The translations under genes were made by a program, and so were the position numbers. Positions 40,929 to 49,840 of a DNA stretch of 52,874 nt are shown here, one piece after another. Source of the stretch: Oscillospiraceae bacterium (GTDB lineage: Bacteria; Bacillota; Clostridia; UMGS1810); assembly GCA_015069015.1 (NCBI GenBank), contig SVJK01000009.1:1-52874 (forward strand). The letters run 5' to 3'. Positions within the stretch are counted from its first letter, which is position 1. Every line of letters starts with the position of its first letter. The notes under the pieces were generated by a model. The model had not been told where the DNA came from. It saw nothing but the letters and a program-made list of their open reading frames with translations, and did not search any database.

Positions 40929-42527
40929 GTGAAGGCAACAATAATCCAACCGCCATATTCAAGGGATGTTTCCTATTCTGATGAATATTTCCAATATAAA
41001 GTTGACCTTCTTGACAAGTGTACAGAAGAAGCTGACATAATTGTTCTTCCTGAATACAGCGATGTGCCCTGTGCAACGTCCACAAAAGAAGAAACTCTTT
41101 TTTATCACGACAAATATATGGATATTCTCATGGCAAAGTGCAAAGAGACTGCAAAAAGATGTGACTGCCTTGTATTTGTAAATGCACTTTGCGACATTGA
41201 CGGAAATTACAGAAACACCACTTTTGCCATTTCAAGAGACGGCGAGATAGTCGGAAAATATTTTAAAAAGCATCTTCCTCCCCTTGAACTTGAAGTTCTA
41301 AAACTTGACTCTGACTATACCTTTGAATATTCAGAACCATATGTTATTGAAATTGACGGATTAAGATATGGGTTTTTAACCTGCTACGATTTCTATTTCT
41401 ATGAGGCTTTTGCAAGGATTGCAAGAGAAAAAGTTGACATTATAATCGGATGCTCACTCCAGAGAAGTGACTCCCACGATGCCATAGAAATCATGTGCAG
41501 ATTCCTTGCATATAACACCAACGCATACGTTATACGTTCATCGGTAAGTTTTGATGAAACATCTGATATCTGCGGGGCAAGTATGGTTGTCTCTCCCTAC
41601 GGAAAAGTTCTTGAAAATATGAGGGGCAGATTCGGTATGGCAACTGTGGAAATTAACCCCGAAGACAAATACCTTAAGCCTGCCGGATTCGGAAATCCCG
41701 ATGCACCTCACTATGAATACATAGAATACGGCAGAAAGCCGTGGCAGTACCGCATTGGCGGAAGCAGTGTTATATGCGAAGAAAAATGGCTTAAATATCC
41801 GAGAGTCTGTGCACACAGAGGTTTCAGCAAGGTTCTCCCCGAAAACAGTATGCCTGCATTTGGTGCGGCAATTGCTCTTGGAGCAGATGAGATTGAGTTT
41901 GACCTGTGGCCTACAAAAGACAAGGAAATTGTGTCTTGTCACGACAGAGAACTTGAAAGGGTTAGCACCGGAAAAGGTTATATAACAGACCACACTCTTT
42001 CAGAACTTGAAAAACTTGATTTTGGTGTGAATTTCGGTGAGAGGTTTGAAGGCTTGAAAATTGTTAAATTTGAAGACATTCTCAGGAAACTTTCAGGTCA
42101 GGTTATCATGAATATTCATGTGAAACCCCTTTCCATGACAGAAAAGTATCCTGAGGATATCATAAGAAAAATTGTTGACCTTATCCGGAGATACGACTGT
42201 GAAAAGTATGTATATTTTATGCTTGAAACTGACATTCAGATAAGGCAGTTCAAAAAAATTGCTCCACAGATTCCTGTATGCGTCGGTCATCTTGAGGCAC
42301 GCCCATGGGAAATTGTTGACAGGGCAATTGAACTCGGATGTGAAAAGGTGCAACTCTTTAAGCCTTATTTTACAAAAGAAATGATTGACAAGGCTCACAA
42401 AAACGGAATAAAATGCAATGTGTTCTGGTCAGATGACGAAAAGGAAACAAAAGAATATCTCGAACTTGGAATTGACACTATCCTTACCAATGACTTTATC
42501 AGAATTTCAAACGTTGTGAAAAAGTAG
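40929..42527 (+). CDS. fusion of a carbon-nitrogen hydrolase (nitrilase) and a glycerophosphodiester phosphodiesterase
   Basis: 532 residues, two complete enzymes in one chain. Residues 1-280: a nitrilase-superfamily domain with Glu in L-P-E-Y-S-D (about 41), Lys in Y-F-K-K-H-L-P-P (about 113) and Cys in L-T-C-Y-D-F (about 151). Residues 290-532: GDPD with A-H-R-G-F (about 295), P-E-N-S, E-I-E-F-D-L, C-H-D-R and a late F-W-S-D. One half splits a C-N bond (amide or nitrile), the other a phosphodiester to an alcohol. A single substrate carrying both bonds, such as a glycerophospho-linked amide, is my inference. Starts with GTG after AAGGAAG. Confidence 0.88.
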   Translation: MKATIIQPPYSRDVSYSDEYFQYKVDLLDKCTEEADIIVLPEYSDVPCATSTKEETLFYHDKYMDILMAKCKETAKRCDCLVFVNALCDIDGNYRNTTFAISRDGEIVGKYFKKHLPPLELEVLKLDSDYTFEYSEPYVIEIDGLRYGFLTCYDFYFYEAFARIAREKVDIIIGCSLQRSDSHDAIEIMCRFLAYNTNAYVIRSSVSFDETSDICGASMVVSPYGKVLENMRGRFGMATVEINPEDKYLKPAGFGNPDAPHYEYIEYGRKPWQYRIGGSSVICEEKWLKYPRVCAHRGFSKVLPENSMPAFGAAIALGADEIEFDLWPTKDKEIVSCHDRELERVSTGKGYITDHTLSELEKLDFGVNFGERFEGLKIVKFEDILRKLSGQVIMNIHVKPLSMTEKYPEDIIRKIVDLIRRYDCEKYVYFMLETDIQIRQFKKIAPQIPVCVGHLEARPWEIVDRAIELGCEKVQLFKPYFTKEMIDKAHKNGIKCNVFWSDDEKETKEYLELGIDTILTNDFIRISNVVKK

Positions 42528-42551
42528 TGATTATTTTACGGAGTGGTTTTG

Positions 42552-43961
42552 GTGAATAAAAAATTAACTATTATGCTGGCAACCCTATTTGCCATGCTCA
42601 TTATTGCCGTCCCCTCTTTTGCAGAGGATGACGGATACATATTCAGGTTAAAAAAAGACACAGTTATGCTTTTTTCGGAAAATGAAAATGTAAGTCGTAT
42701 CGGCGGTGATGCGTATTATGCAAAGTCTCTGGAAGACATATACAAATTTACATCAGAAGACTATATAGAATCTGTTATTCCAAATTTCAAACTTGAACTC
42801 TATGACATAGACTATCCAACCGTTACAAGTGACACGAAATACAATGATCAATGGAATCACTCTGCAATACTTGCAAGTGTAGCAAGAGAAAAGGGGCTTT
42901 CGGGAAAGGGTGTGAAAATCGGCATCATTGACAGCGGAGTTGACACATCTCACCCTGACATTGACAGTTCAAAGATTCTTAAGGGATATAACTGCATAGA
43001 AGATGACCCTGATGAATATAACACAACCGATATATACGGTCACGGGACAAATGTGTGCGGCATAATTTCTGCCATAACAGATAATGAATCGCATCTTGCA
43101 GGAATTGCACCCAATGCATCGATAGTCCCCTTAAAAGTTACAAACGGCAGTTCTCTTTCCGCTGCAAGTTTATTTGGCGGAATATATATGGCAATCGAAT
43201 ATGACTGTGACATAATTAATATGAGTCTTGGCGGCAATCTGACTGACGAATATCTGATTGCCGAACTTAAATACTGGATTGACATGGCATCTGATGCAGG
43301 AATTATTATTATTGCAGCCGGAGGCAACGAGGATAGTACGGCAATAAGTTATCCTGCAGGCTTTGACAATGTCATTGGTGTGGCATCTGTCAAAAAAGAC
43401 CTCTCCCATTCAAAGTATTCTCAAAGAAATGAATCAATTTTTATATCAGCACCGGGACACAGTGTTACAACTCTTGAAATTGGTGACACGACTTCATCCG
43501 AGATTGGGACATCAATTGCCACACCTCACATAACGGCAATTGTTGCTCTCATAAAAGAGGTTTTACCTGATGCTACCCTTTCAGACGTTAAAGACATACT
43601 GAAAAGTTCATCAACAGATCTTGGCGATGAGGGGTATGATACGACTTTCGGCTATGGACTTATTAGTATTGAAAAGGTTGTGGAACATCTCAAACCCCAT
43701 CTTCCCGAAGTTGTAATTTCCGATGGAATAAAAGATGGATTTGCAAGAATCCACATTCACAACAACGGTTCAGAAATCAAAAACACTTTCGGATATTTCA
43801 GAGAAAAAAATGCATCATCAGGCGACGGCGTATTCTATTGTCTAAACAAAGATATTGCTCCTGATTCGGTAACGACTTTTTCTCCCAATAGAATTTTCAG
43901 TGAGTTTTTGTGGTGGGATGAAAATATGAAACCCTTGATTAAAAAATATATTATACAATAG
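42552..43961 (+). CDS. secreted subtilisin-like serine protease (S8)
   Basis: 469 residues from the GTG at 42552, eight bases after GGAG. A signal peptide covers about 1-25 (ending S-F-A-E), then a pro-region. The catalytic triad is Asp in G-I-I-D-S-G-V-D (about 127), His in Y-G-H-G-T-N-V (about 163) and Ser in G-T-S-I-A-T-P-H (about 319), with the oxyanion Asn in A-A-G-G-N-E-D. A C-terminal beta-domain follows (about 390-469). It is the last gene of the operon and presumably acts outside the cell, unlike the cytosolic enzymes before it. An earlier GTG (42543) overlaps the ribosome site. Confidence 0.92.
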   Translation: MNKKLTIMLATLFAMLIIAVPSFAEDDGYIFRLKKDTVMLFSENENVSRIGGDAYYAKSLEDIYKFTSEDYIESVIPNFKLELYDIDYPTVTSDTKYNDQWNHSAILASVAREKGLSGKGVKIGIIDSGVDTSHPDIDSSKILKGYNCIEDDPDEYNTTDIYGHGTNVCGIISAITDNESHLAGIAPNASIVPLKVTNGSSLSAASLFGGIYMAIEYDCDIINMSLGGNLTDEYLIAELKYWIDMASDAGIIIIAAGGNEDSTAISYPAGFDNVIGVASVKKDLSHSKYSQRNESIFISAPGHSVTTLEIGDTTSSEIGTSIATPHITAIVALIKEVLPDATLSDVKDILKSSSTDLGDEGYDTTFGYGLISIEKVVEHLKPHLPEVVISDGIKDGFARIHIHNNGSEIKNTFGYFREKNASSGDGVFYCLNKDIAPDSVTTFSPNRIFSEFLWWDENMKPLIKKYIIQ

Positions 43962-44083
43962 TAATGGAATATGATATGTTATATTCGTTAGCATGACGTG
44001 AGTTATCCTGCATTGGTGATCACCTTATACAAATGACTCCCTCTGACAAACCACAAAGCAAAAACCAAAGATGTATAAAACGG

Positions 44084-44131
44084 AAAAGCCATATTTAACC
44101 GAAAATATTTACGGTTAAATATGGCTTTTTT
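44084..44131. terminator. bidirectional terminator between the protease and the YfhO-like gene
   Basis: A perfect 18-bp stem (44084-44101 with 44112-44129) with flanking A- and T-runs. The stretch 43962-44083 contains only a GGTGATCACC palindrome near 44025. Confidence 0.85.
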
Positions 44132-44166
44132 GCATGTGTTTATTTATACTATTTTATGCCGGCATA

Positions 44167-47004
44167 TCATATTTTGCCCGATTCTTTGAATACGAGAAGT
44201 TTACTGAGAAGATAATTTGCGATTATGACAACTATCTCCACAAAAACCTTAACAATCATATCATTAAACTGCAAAACAGATGCGAAAATGAACATAAGCA
44301 ACATATCCACAAGCAACGTGCCGATTCTTGACGAAATAAATCTCACAAATTCCTTTGCGACAGTATTTTTACTGTCAAATACAAACGTTTTGTTTGCAAC
44401 ATAGGCAAAAGTCACGCTTACAATCCACGAAATCACGGCAGAAATCTGAATGTTTAGTGCATATTTCGGATTAAAGAACAAACTTGTGCAAAGATAATAT
44501 GTCACAATACTGATTAATGTGGTAAGCGCCCCAACAATAAGATACATTACCACCTCTTTGTTCTTCCTTAAAAGTAAAAAGAATACTTTCTTTGCGAAAA
44601 TTTCAAAGATAAACAACGCAAGACCTATAAGGCTTATTGCGAAACCGACTGAAAGCAGAGGTGATGAATATTCAATCAAAATATCATTTTCACCTTCTGT
44701 AAGTTTCAATCCCACAAATGCATTGTTGACTTTTTCAATTTCAGCTTCCCTGCCATTGATAAAAGCTCTAAACCCGTCGTCATATGGTATGGATGTTACA
44801 AGATACTCACCTCTCGCTGCCTCTACCGAACAAGATATACGGCTTTTTTTCTTGTTTACAACAAGTTTATCTGCTTCTTCATAGGTTTCGTGCACCACAT
44901 CTGAAGTGAACACTTTAAGATTTCTGATGTCAAAATTCCCCTCGGTCATCTCGACATCTATAACCGTATCATGTTCCATAGGAATAACATATTGAAAATT
45001 GGTATTTCCGTTGTAATAAAGCCATGATTGTTTTGAAAGAGTATTTTCACATCCGTCAAGTGAGATGCTTATATCAAAATCGTTAAAATATTCACCTTCG
45101 TTAAAGATATCAAACGAAATATATACCATCTTTCCGAGATACTCATCAGGAAGCTTGTGTGAATATGCAACCGCCTCTTCATTTTTGAATCTGTAAGATG
45201 ATTGAACATCCTTCTCCGATATTTCAGGAATTATCGCGACAGAATCTGTATTTTCCACCACCGTATTATTTAGCAGGCTCATCACCGAACGCGGGAAAGA
45301 GGTTTTTTCAAAATCCGCCTGTGACATAAGATTTCTGCTTTTATATACAACGGGATAATATGACTTGTTTTCATAAAGTTTTAATACTCCGGCATCGTCA
45401 ATCATATTATATAAAAATCCGGGGTCACGTTCCGAAACTATGAATCTCGTCCCCATAAAAGTATGAAAAAGCTCATTTCTTGCTCCGGAAACTTCAAGAC
45501 TGTTTGGGCGTTTTTGATTATTACCAATATCGTTGAAATAAAAATCCATATACTCCACGTTCGTCGTTGATGAATATGACGAACTGTTATTGTGAAATGC
45601 ACTATAGAGTCTGTTTGCATTATCACCCTCACGGTATGAAATATTTGTTCTGTAAAATCCGTGAGTGTCAATATTATCAAGCATTGATCGTATCTCGTCA
45701 TGGTACATTTCATCCTGATAATCAGAGGAAATATATGTTTCACTTATGTTAGCTTTTACAGTAGCTCCAAGGACAAAAACACACATCCACAAAGACATAA
45801 TTCTTGTTTTTTCCTTAGAGTAAATCATAATAAGCATTTCTGCAATTATGAATACATAAATGTAAAGATATTTAAGCGAGTTTACGAAAAAAAGTATGAC
45901 AGACAGCACAATGACAGACCATCCTACTTTGGACGTGTCAATCTCATGTTTCTGAACCTTTTCAAGAAATTTGAAAAAGTTAAATACATAAAGTATTGCA
46001 AAGGGAATCAACATCTTTCCCCTGACATACAAAAAACCGTTAAAGGCATATGTGATTACGGGAAAGACTATTATACACATAAGTACAACACTCAAAAATC
46101 TGTCTGATTTTTTCGATGTTTTGCAAATGAAAATTCCAAGAACAGCCCCAATCATACCTCCGGTTATCCCCATTGAGTAATGATGATAAGCATACTCATC
46201 AAGTGCCGGCAAAATAACAGATATTATGCTTGCAGAAAAACTGTCCGAACGTACATTTGAAAACAACGAATACGCCGTGGGAAGCAAAGCAAAAGCTGCC
46301 ATAATTACGGGTATCAGAAATACATATACAACATAGAAGAATCTTTTCAAAAACATTCTTACATCAAAGTTGTCCTCATCAAGGATTCTGTATACTGCAT
46401 ATACAAAAAGACACACCATACATCCGACGCTAAACATATAGCTTGTGAGTATTATGCAAAAAGTGCTGACAATAAACAACCCTGACTTACCTTTTTCAAA
46501 CAGCCTGTCAATTCCCATAAATGCAAGAAGCAGAAATGGTAAATACCACACAAACATAATATGTCTGTGAAAATGAAAACTAATGCATGGCGTGGCAAGC
46601 ATAAAGAGTGCCGCAAAAAGTCCTGCTTTTTCTCCAAAATGTTTTTTTATGAACACTTCAGTAAATATTCCTGTGAGAAGATACAAAACAATGCTTGCAC
46701 CGATTATGTAATATGTCATATCCACAAAGGGAAGAAGATATGAAAACAGTATGACAGGGCTCAAAAACCCGTAATATATGAAATTAAATACATTCTGACC
46801 CCCTCCAAGTTCAAAAAGGAATTCCGGCACTAGATTACCTGTGGTATAGAAATTACTTCTGAAAACTTCCGGAAATACAGAATGTTGCCCAAGCCAGTCA
46901 ACAGTGGAACCATACATATTTCCAAATCCTGTGAGCATAGCAATTAATATTAATCCGAATAAAAGTATGATCGGATGATTAAGTTGTTTGTCTTTATATC
47001 TCAT
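44167..47004 (-). CDS. YfhO-like membrane protein fused to a GtrA domain
   Basis: 945 residues. The N-terminal 430 hold about a dozen membrane helices of the YfhO type. A large extracytoplasmic region follows (about 430-780) with YfhO-like motifs (Y-P-V-V-Y-K-S, I-P-Y-D-D-G-F-R-A-F-I-N-G). The last 130 residues are a four-helix GtrA domain: Y-L-I-V-G-A-L-T-T-L-I-S, Y-V-A-N-K-T-F-V-F, and L-L-S-K-L-L-V-F. YfhO proteins are thought to glycosylate lipoteichoic acid; GtrA proteins move polyprenyl-linked sugars across the membrane. Fusion would join lipid-linked sugar flipping to transfer. GGAG lies ten bases before the ATG. Confidence 0.88.
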   Translation of the reverse strand: MRYKDKQLNHPIILLFGLILIAMLTGFGNMYGSTVDWLGQHSVFPEVFRSNFYTTGNLVPEFLFELGGGQNVFNFIYYGFLSPVILFSYLLPFVDMTYYIIGASIVLYLLTGIFTEVFIKKHFGEKAGLFAALFMLATPCISFHFHRHIMFVWYLPFLLLAFMGIDRLFEKGKSGLFIVSTFCIILTSYMFSVGCMVCLFVYAVYRILDEDNFDVRMFLKRFFYVVYVFLIPVIMAAFALLPTAYSLFSNVRSDSFSASIISVILPALDEYAYHHYSMGITGGMIGAVLGIFICKTSKKSDRFLSVVLMCIIVFPVITYAFNGFLYVRGKMLIPFAILYVFNFFKFLEKVQKHEIDTSKVGWSVIVLSVILFFVNSLKYLYIYVFIIAEMLIMIYSKEKTRIMSLWMCVFVLGATVKANISETYISSDYQDEMYHDEIRSMLDNIDTHGFYRTNISYREGDNANRLYSAFHNNSSSYSSTTNVEYMDFYFNDIGNNQKRPNSLEVSGARNELFHTFMGTRFIVSERDPGFLYNMIDDAGVLKLYENKSYYPVVYKSRNLMSQADFEKTSFPRSVMSLLNNTVVENTDSVAIIPEISEKDVQSSYRFKNEEAVAYSHKLPDEYLGKMVYISFDIFNEGEYFNDFDISISLDGCENTLSKQSWLYYNGNTNFQYVIPMEHDTVIDVEMTEGNFDIRNLKVFTSDVVHETYEEADKLVVNKKKSRISCSVEAARGEYLVTSIPYDDGFRAFINGREAEIEKVNNAFVGLKLTEGENDILIEYSSPLLSVGFAISLIGLALFIFEIFAKKVFFLLLRKNKEVVMYLIVGALTTLISIVTYYLCTSLFFNPKYALNIQISAVISWIVSVTFAYVANKTFVFDSKNTVAKEFVRFISSRIGTLLVDMLLMFIFASVLQFNDMIVKVFVEIVVIIANYLLSKLLVFKESGKI

Positions 47005-47115
47005 AAATTCATAACTCCAAACAATTAATAAGGATAATCACATCTTTATGCAACACCAATTATTGTACCTCAACACACGACATATGTCAACAATTATCGA
47101 TTTTAGGCAATAGAA

Positions 47116-47157
47116 AAAATCCGAACCCTTCACCAATTGGTACAAGGTTCGGATTTC
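47116..47157 (-). terminator. terminator after tRNA-Leu(CAG)
   Basis: AAATCCGAACC pairs with GGTTCGGATTT and is followed by T on the minus strand. Confidence 0.7.
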
Positions 47158-47164
47158 TACTGTT

Positions 47165-47251
47165 TGGTGCGGATAACAGGAATCGAACCTGCACTGAGTT
47201 GCCCCAACTAGCACCTGAAGCTAGCGCGTCTGCCAGTTCCGCCATATCCGC
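47165..47251 (-). tRNA. tRNA-Leu (anticodon CAG)
   Basis: Acceptor GCGGATA pairs with TATCCGC and is followed by A and an encoded CCA. The anticodon stem CTAGC/GCTAG closes the loop TTCAGGT (anticodon CAG). A long variable arm and a GGTTCGATTCC T-arm complete a leucine tRNA. Transcribed leftward. Confidence 0.93.
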
Positions 47252-47278
47252 ATATATATTTAATTTTTAAAAAAACAA

Positions 47279-47300
47279 CCGCATACCTTTCGGTATGCGG
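47279..47300 (-). terminator. hairpin between the two tRNA genes
   Basis: CCGCATACC-GAAA-GGTATGCGG on the minus strand, with a GNRA tetraloop and then T7 after two bases. It may end the upstream tRNA transcript, or serve as a processing signal if transcription continues into tRNA-Leu(CAG), for which I see no separate promoter. Confidence 0.65.
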
Positions 47301-47309
47301 TTTCGTTGT

Positions 47310-47393
47310 TGGTGCGAGCAGTGGGACTTGAACCCACACGTACGAAACACACGCCCCTCAAACGTGCCTGTCTGCCAATTCCAGCATGCTCGC
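47310..47393 (-). tRNA. tRNA-Leu (anticodon GAG)
   Basis: Acceptor GCGAGCA pairs with TGCTCGC, discriminator A and encoded CCA. The anticodon loop TTGAGGG gives GAG, closed by CACGT/GCGTG. A long variable arm and GGTTCAAGTCC T-arm are present. First of two leucine tRNAs read leftward. Confidence 0.93.
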
Positions 47394-47413
47394 GTACCGC
47401 GTCAACAAATGAT

Positions 47414-47442
47414 ATTATAGCACTAAGGTCAGGTTTTGTCAA
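47414..47442 (-). promoter_or_regulatory. perfect sigma-A promoter of the tRNA-Leu pair
   Basis: Minus-strand TTGACA (47437-47442), 17 bases, TATAAT (47414-47419), about 20 bases before tRNA-Leu(GAG). Confidence 0.8.
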
Positions 47443-47630
47443 CAATTTTTTTGAAAAAAAATTAAAAATTTTCAAAAAGGTTGTTTAAGACAAATCAATA
47501 ATATTTACACTGCAAATTTATGTGCAATTTGTATATATAGTTTTTTGTTCGCCGTTTTTTTACAGCATATCTTTTGATATTTTACAAATATTAATTACAT
47601 AAATTCTGCATAAAAAAGGATAGGTATATT

Positions 47631-48080
47631 ATGAATGTCAAAAAACAGCAAAAGGATTACAGTATCCTTGTGAAGCAAAAATCTCCCCCATCCAGACTTT
47701 TGAAAGATATGTGCCTTTCATTTCTTATTGGCGGACTTATCTGCACACTTGGACAATTCATCAGCGAGGTATTGTCAATGGCAGGAATAAGCGAAGAAGA
47801 TGCACCGTCAATAACATCATCTGCAATGATTTTTCTCGGTGCTTTTCTCACAGGCATCGGAATCTATGACAATATTGCAAGAATTGGAAAAGCAGGAACT
47901 TTGGTGCCTATAACGGGATTTGCAAACAGCATTGTGTCATCCAGTATGGAATACAAGTCTGAAGGTCTTATTCTGGGTGTGGGTGCAAAAATGTTTACAA
48001 TTGCAGGGCCTGTTATTGTGTATGGAATTTCTGCATCAGTTGTGTGTGGGTTGATATATTATCTTTTGACTATTATATAA
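47631..48080 (+). CDS. spoVAC: stage V sporulation protein AC
   Basis: 149 residues with three to four membrane helices. Typical SpoVAC phrases are F-L-I-G-G-L-I-C-T-L-G-Q, G-I-Y-D-N-I-A-R-I-G-K-A-G and P-I-T-G-F-A-N-S-I-V-S-S. SpoVAC is a channel-like component of the SpoVA machinery that moves dipicolinic acid into the forespore and releases it at germination. AAAAGGATAGG precedes the ATG. First gene of spoVAC-D-E; a forespore (sigma-G) promoter is expected, but I could not place one with confidence. Confidence 0.94.
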   Translation: MNVKKQQKDYSILVKQKSPPSRLLKDMCLSFLIGGLICTLGQFISEVLSMAGISEEDAPSITSSAMIFLGAFLTGIGIYDNIARIGKAGTLVPITGFANSIVSSSMEYKSEGLILGVGAKMFTIAGPVIVYGISASVVCGLIYYLLTII

Positions 48081-48092
48081 GGATGTGAAATA

Positions 48093-49091
48093 ATGAGAAA
48101 TCAGACAATCGAAATTAGCGGAGCATACATTGAAAGTGCTTTTTCATCAGTTGGTTCAAAAGAAAGTGAAGGACCTCTTTCAAAGTACTTTGATGCACAC
48201 TACTCTGACGACCTTTTAGGGCAAAAGACATGGGAAGAGGCGGAAAGTTGTATGATTAAAAATACTCTTTCAGGTGCTCTTACGTCCTGCAAAAAAACCT
48301 CTGAGGATCTGGATGCGATTTTTGCAGGCGACCTTCTGAACCAGTGTATGGCAAGTTCTTTTGGTCTTAAATCCTTTGACATTCCTCTTTTCGGGCTGTA
48401 TGGAGCGTGTTCGACATTTGTTGAGGGAATATGTCTTGGTGCCATGTGCGTGGGTGCGGGGTATGCAAAATCAGTTGGAGCAATTACTTCGAGCCATTTT
48501 TGTTCCTCTCAAAAGCAATACAGATTCCCCCTTGAATACGGAGAAGTGAGAACTCCCACATCCCAGTGGACAGTTACGGGTTCAGGATGTGTTATTATAT
48601 CTCAAAAAGAAACTGACATACAAATTTCAAAAGTAACTGTCGGAAAAATAGTTGATTTAGGAGTTACTGACGCCAACAACATGGGAGCGGCAATGGCACC
48701 GTCGTGTGCAGACACACTTCTTTCACACTTTAAATCAACAAATACGGACTGTGACGATTATGACTGCATTGTCACAGGTGACCTTGCATATGTGGGAACT
48801 GATATTTTGCTTGAACTTATGAAAAAAGAGGGATATGACATCAGAAAAAAACATCTTGACTGCGGAAGTATGATATTTGACAAAGACGCTCAGAAAGTTG
48901 ATGCAGGAGGAAGCGGATGCGGTTGTATTGCATCTGTTTTTTCAGGGTATTTTTATAAAATGATGAAAAAAAAGAAACTCGGAAAAATACTTCTCATTGG
49001 AACAGGCGCCCTGATGAGTCCGTCAAGTGTGCTTTTGGGTGAACCCATTTGCGGAATATCCCATGCGGCAGAAATAGAACTTTCGAGGTGA
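48093..49091 (+). CDS. spoVAD: stage V sporulation protein AD
   Basis: 332 residues with a thiolase-like fold: G-D-L-L-N-Q-C at about 71, F-G-L-Y-G-A-C-S-T-F-V-E-G with the conserved Cys, and the end G-T-G-A-L-M-S-P-S-S. In the family this soluble SpoVA member binds dipicolinic acid. It lies 12 bases after spoVAC and 7 before spoVAE, in the usual order. AAGGATG provides the ribosome site. Length and motifs are normal. Confidence 0.95.
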   Translation: MRNQTIEISGAYIESAFSSVGSKESEGPLSKYFDAHYSDDLLGQKTWEEAESCMIKNTLSGALTSCKKTSEDLDAIFAGDLLNQCMASSFGLKSFDIPLFGLYGACSTFVEGICLGAMCVGAGYAKSVGAITSSHFCSSQKQYRFPLEYGEVRTPTSQWTVTGSGCVIISQKETDIQISKVTVGKIVDLGVTDANNMGAAMAPSCADTLLSHFKSTNTDCDDYDCIVTGDLAYVGTDILLELMKKEGYDIRKKHLDCGSMIFDKDAQKVDAGGSGCGCIASVFSGYFYKMMKKKKLGKILLIGTGALMSPSSVLLGEPICGISHAAEIELSR

Positions 49092-49098
49092 TGTATTT

Positions 49099-49464
49099 AT
49101 GGAGTTAATGAAATTTGTAAATGCTTTCTGGGTGGGCGGTCTTTTTTGTGCTTTTGCCCAGATACTGATAGACAAAACGAGGCTTACTCCCGCAAGGATT
49201 ATGGTAACATATGTGGTGGCAGGGGTTATTCTGACATCTCTTGGTCTTTTTAAACCTATTGTTGACTATGCAGGATGCGGTGCTACAGTTCCTATTATCG
49301 GATTTGGATATACCCTTGCAAAAGGGGTAATGACCGCAATAACGGAAAAAGGAGCACTGGGAATTCTTTGCGGAGGAGTGACAGGAGCAGCCTGTGGAAT
49401 TTCTGCCGCAATATTCTTTGGATTCTTATTTGCTATTATCTGCAAGCCAAAGCCCAAAAAATGA
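49099..49464 (+). CDS. spoVAE: stage V sporulation protein AE
   Basis: 121 residues with four hydrophobic helices. Typical SpoVAE features are F-W-V-G-G-L-F-C-A-F-A-Q-I-L-I-D, Y-A-G-C-G-A-T-V-P-I-I-G-F-G and L-G-I-L-C-G-G. A membrane partner of SpoVAC in dipicolinate transport. AGGTG precedes the ATG. This triplet (C, D, E without A, B, F) is the normal clostridial set. Confidence 0.94.
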   Translation: MELMKFVNAFWVGGLFCAFAQILIDKTRLTPARIMVTYVVAGVILTSLGLFKPIVDYAGCGATVPIIGFGYTLAKGVMTAITEKGALGILCGGVTGAACGISAAIFFGFLFAIICKPKPKK

Positions 49465-49556
49465 TGAATTATGTAGTAATATTAATTGAACTTCTTTCAA
49501 AAACAATTGTTTGGCGACAATCAGAGAGAATGCATTTAAAGTTTTTAACTTTATAT

Positions 49557-49583
49557 TATAATTATAGTCATATTTATGACTAT
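49557..49583 (+). promoter_or_regulatory. -10 box and overlapping palindrome before the HTH gene
   Basis: TATAAT (49557-49562) directly adjoins the palindrome ATAGTCAT-attt-ATGACTAT (49564-49583). The -35 is weak. Self-repression by the HTH protein is plausible. Confidence 0.45.
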
Positions 49584-49642
49584 TGTCAAGGAGCAAATTA
49601 CATTTTATCCTATAATCAGAAAAATTATGGGAGTTATATAAA

Positions 49643-49840
49643 ATGATTTCATATGCACCTTTCTGGAAAACTTTAAAAGACAAAAATATTACCACATATA
49701 TGTTGATTAACAAATATGGTATAAGCAGTGCTACCATTGACCGGATGAAGAAAGGTAATGGAATCAGCACTATGAAAATTGATGATTTTTGCAAAATACT
49801 GGAATGTAATGTAGAAGATATTATAGAATACAAAGAATAA
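49643..49840 (+). CDS. small XRE/Cro-type DNA-binding protein
   Basis: 65 residues, almost entirely a helix-turn-helix: L-I-N-K-Y-G-I-S-S-A-T-I-D-R-M-K-K (residues about 22-38) is the recognition unit, and I-D-D-F-C-K-I-L-E-C-N-V-E-D-I-I the usual last helix of 'HTH_26' (YozG-like) regulators. GGGAG nine bases before the ATG. Its own upstream palindrome suggests autoregulation. No toxin partner lies beside it. Its stop codon falls in the left end of the 299-bp repeat element. Confidence 0.85.
   Translation: MISYAPFWKTLKDKNITTYMLINKYGISSATIDRMKKGNGISTMKIDDFCKILECNVEDIIEYKE

Noticed and set aside
47260-47475. 71-codon frame over tRNA-Leu(GAG)
   Set aside because: It runs through the tRNA gene and its promoter. 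tRNA structure explains the sequence.
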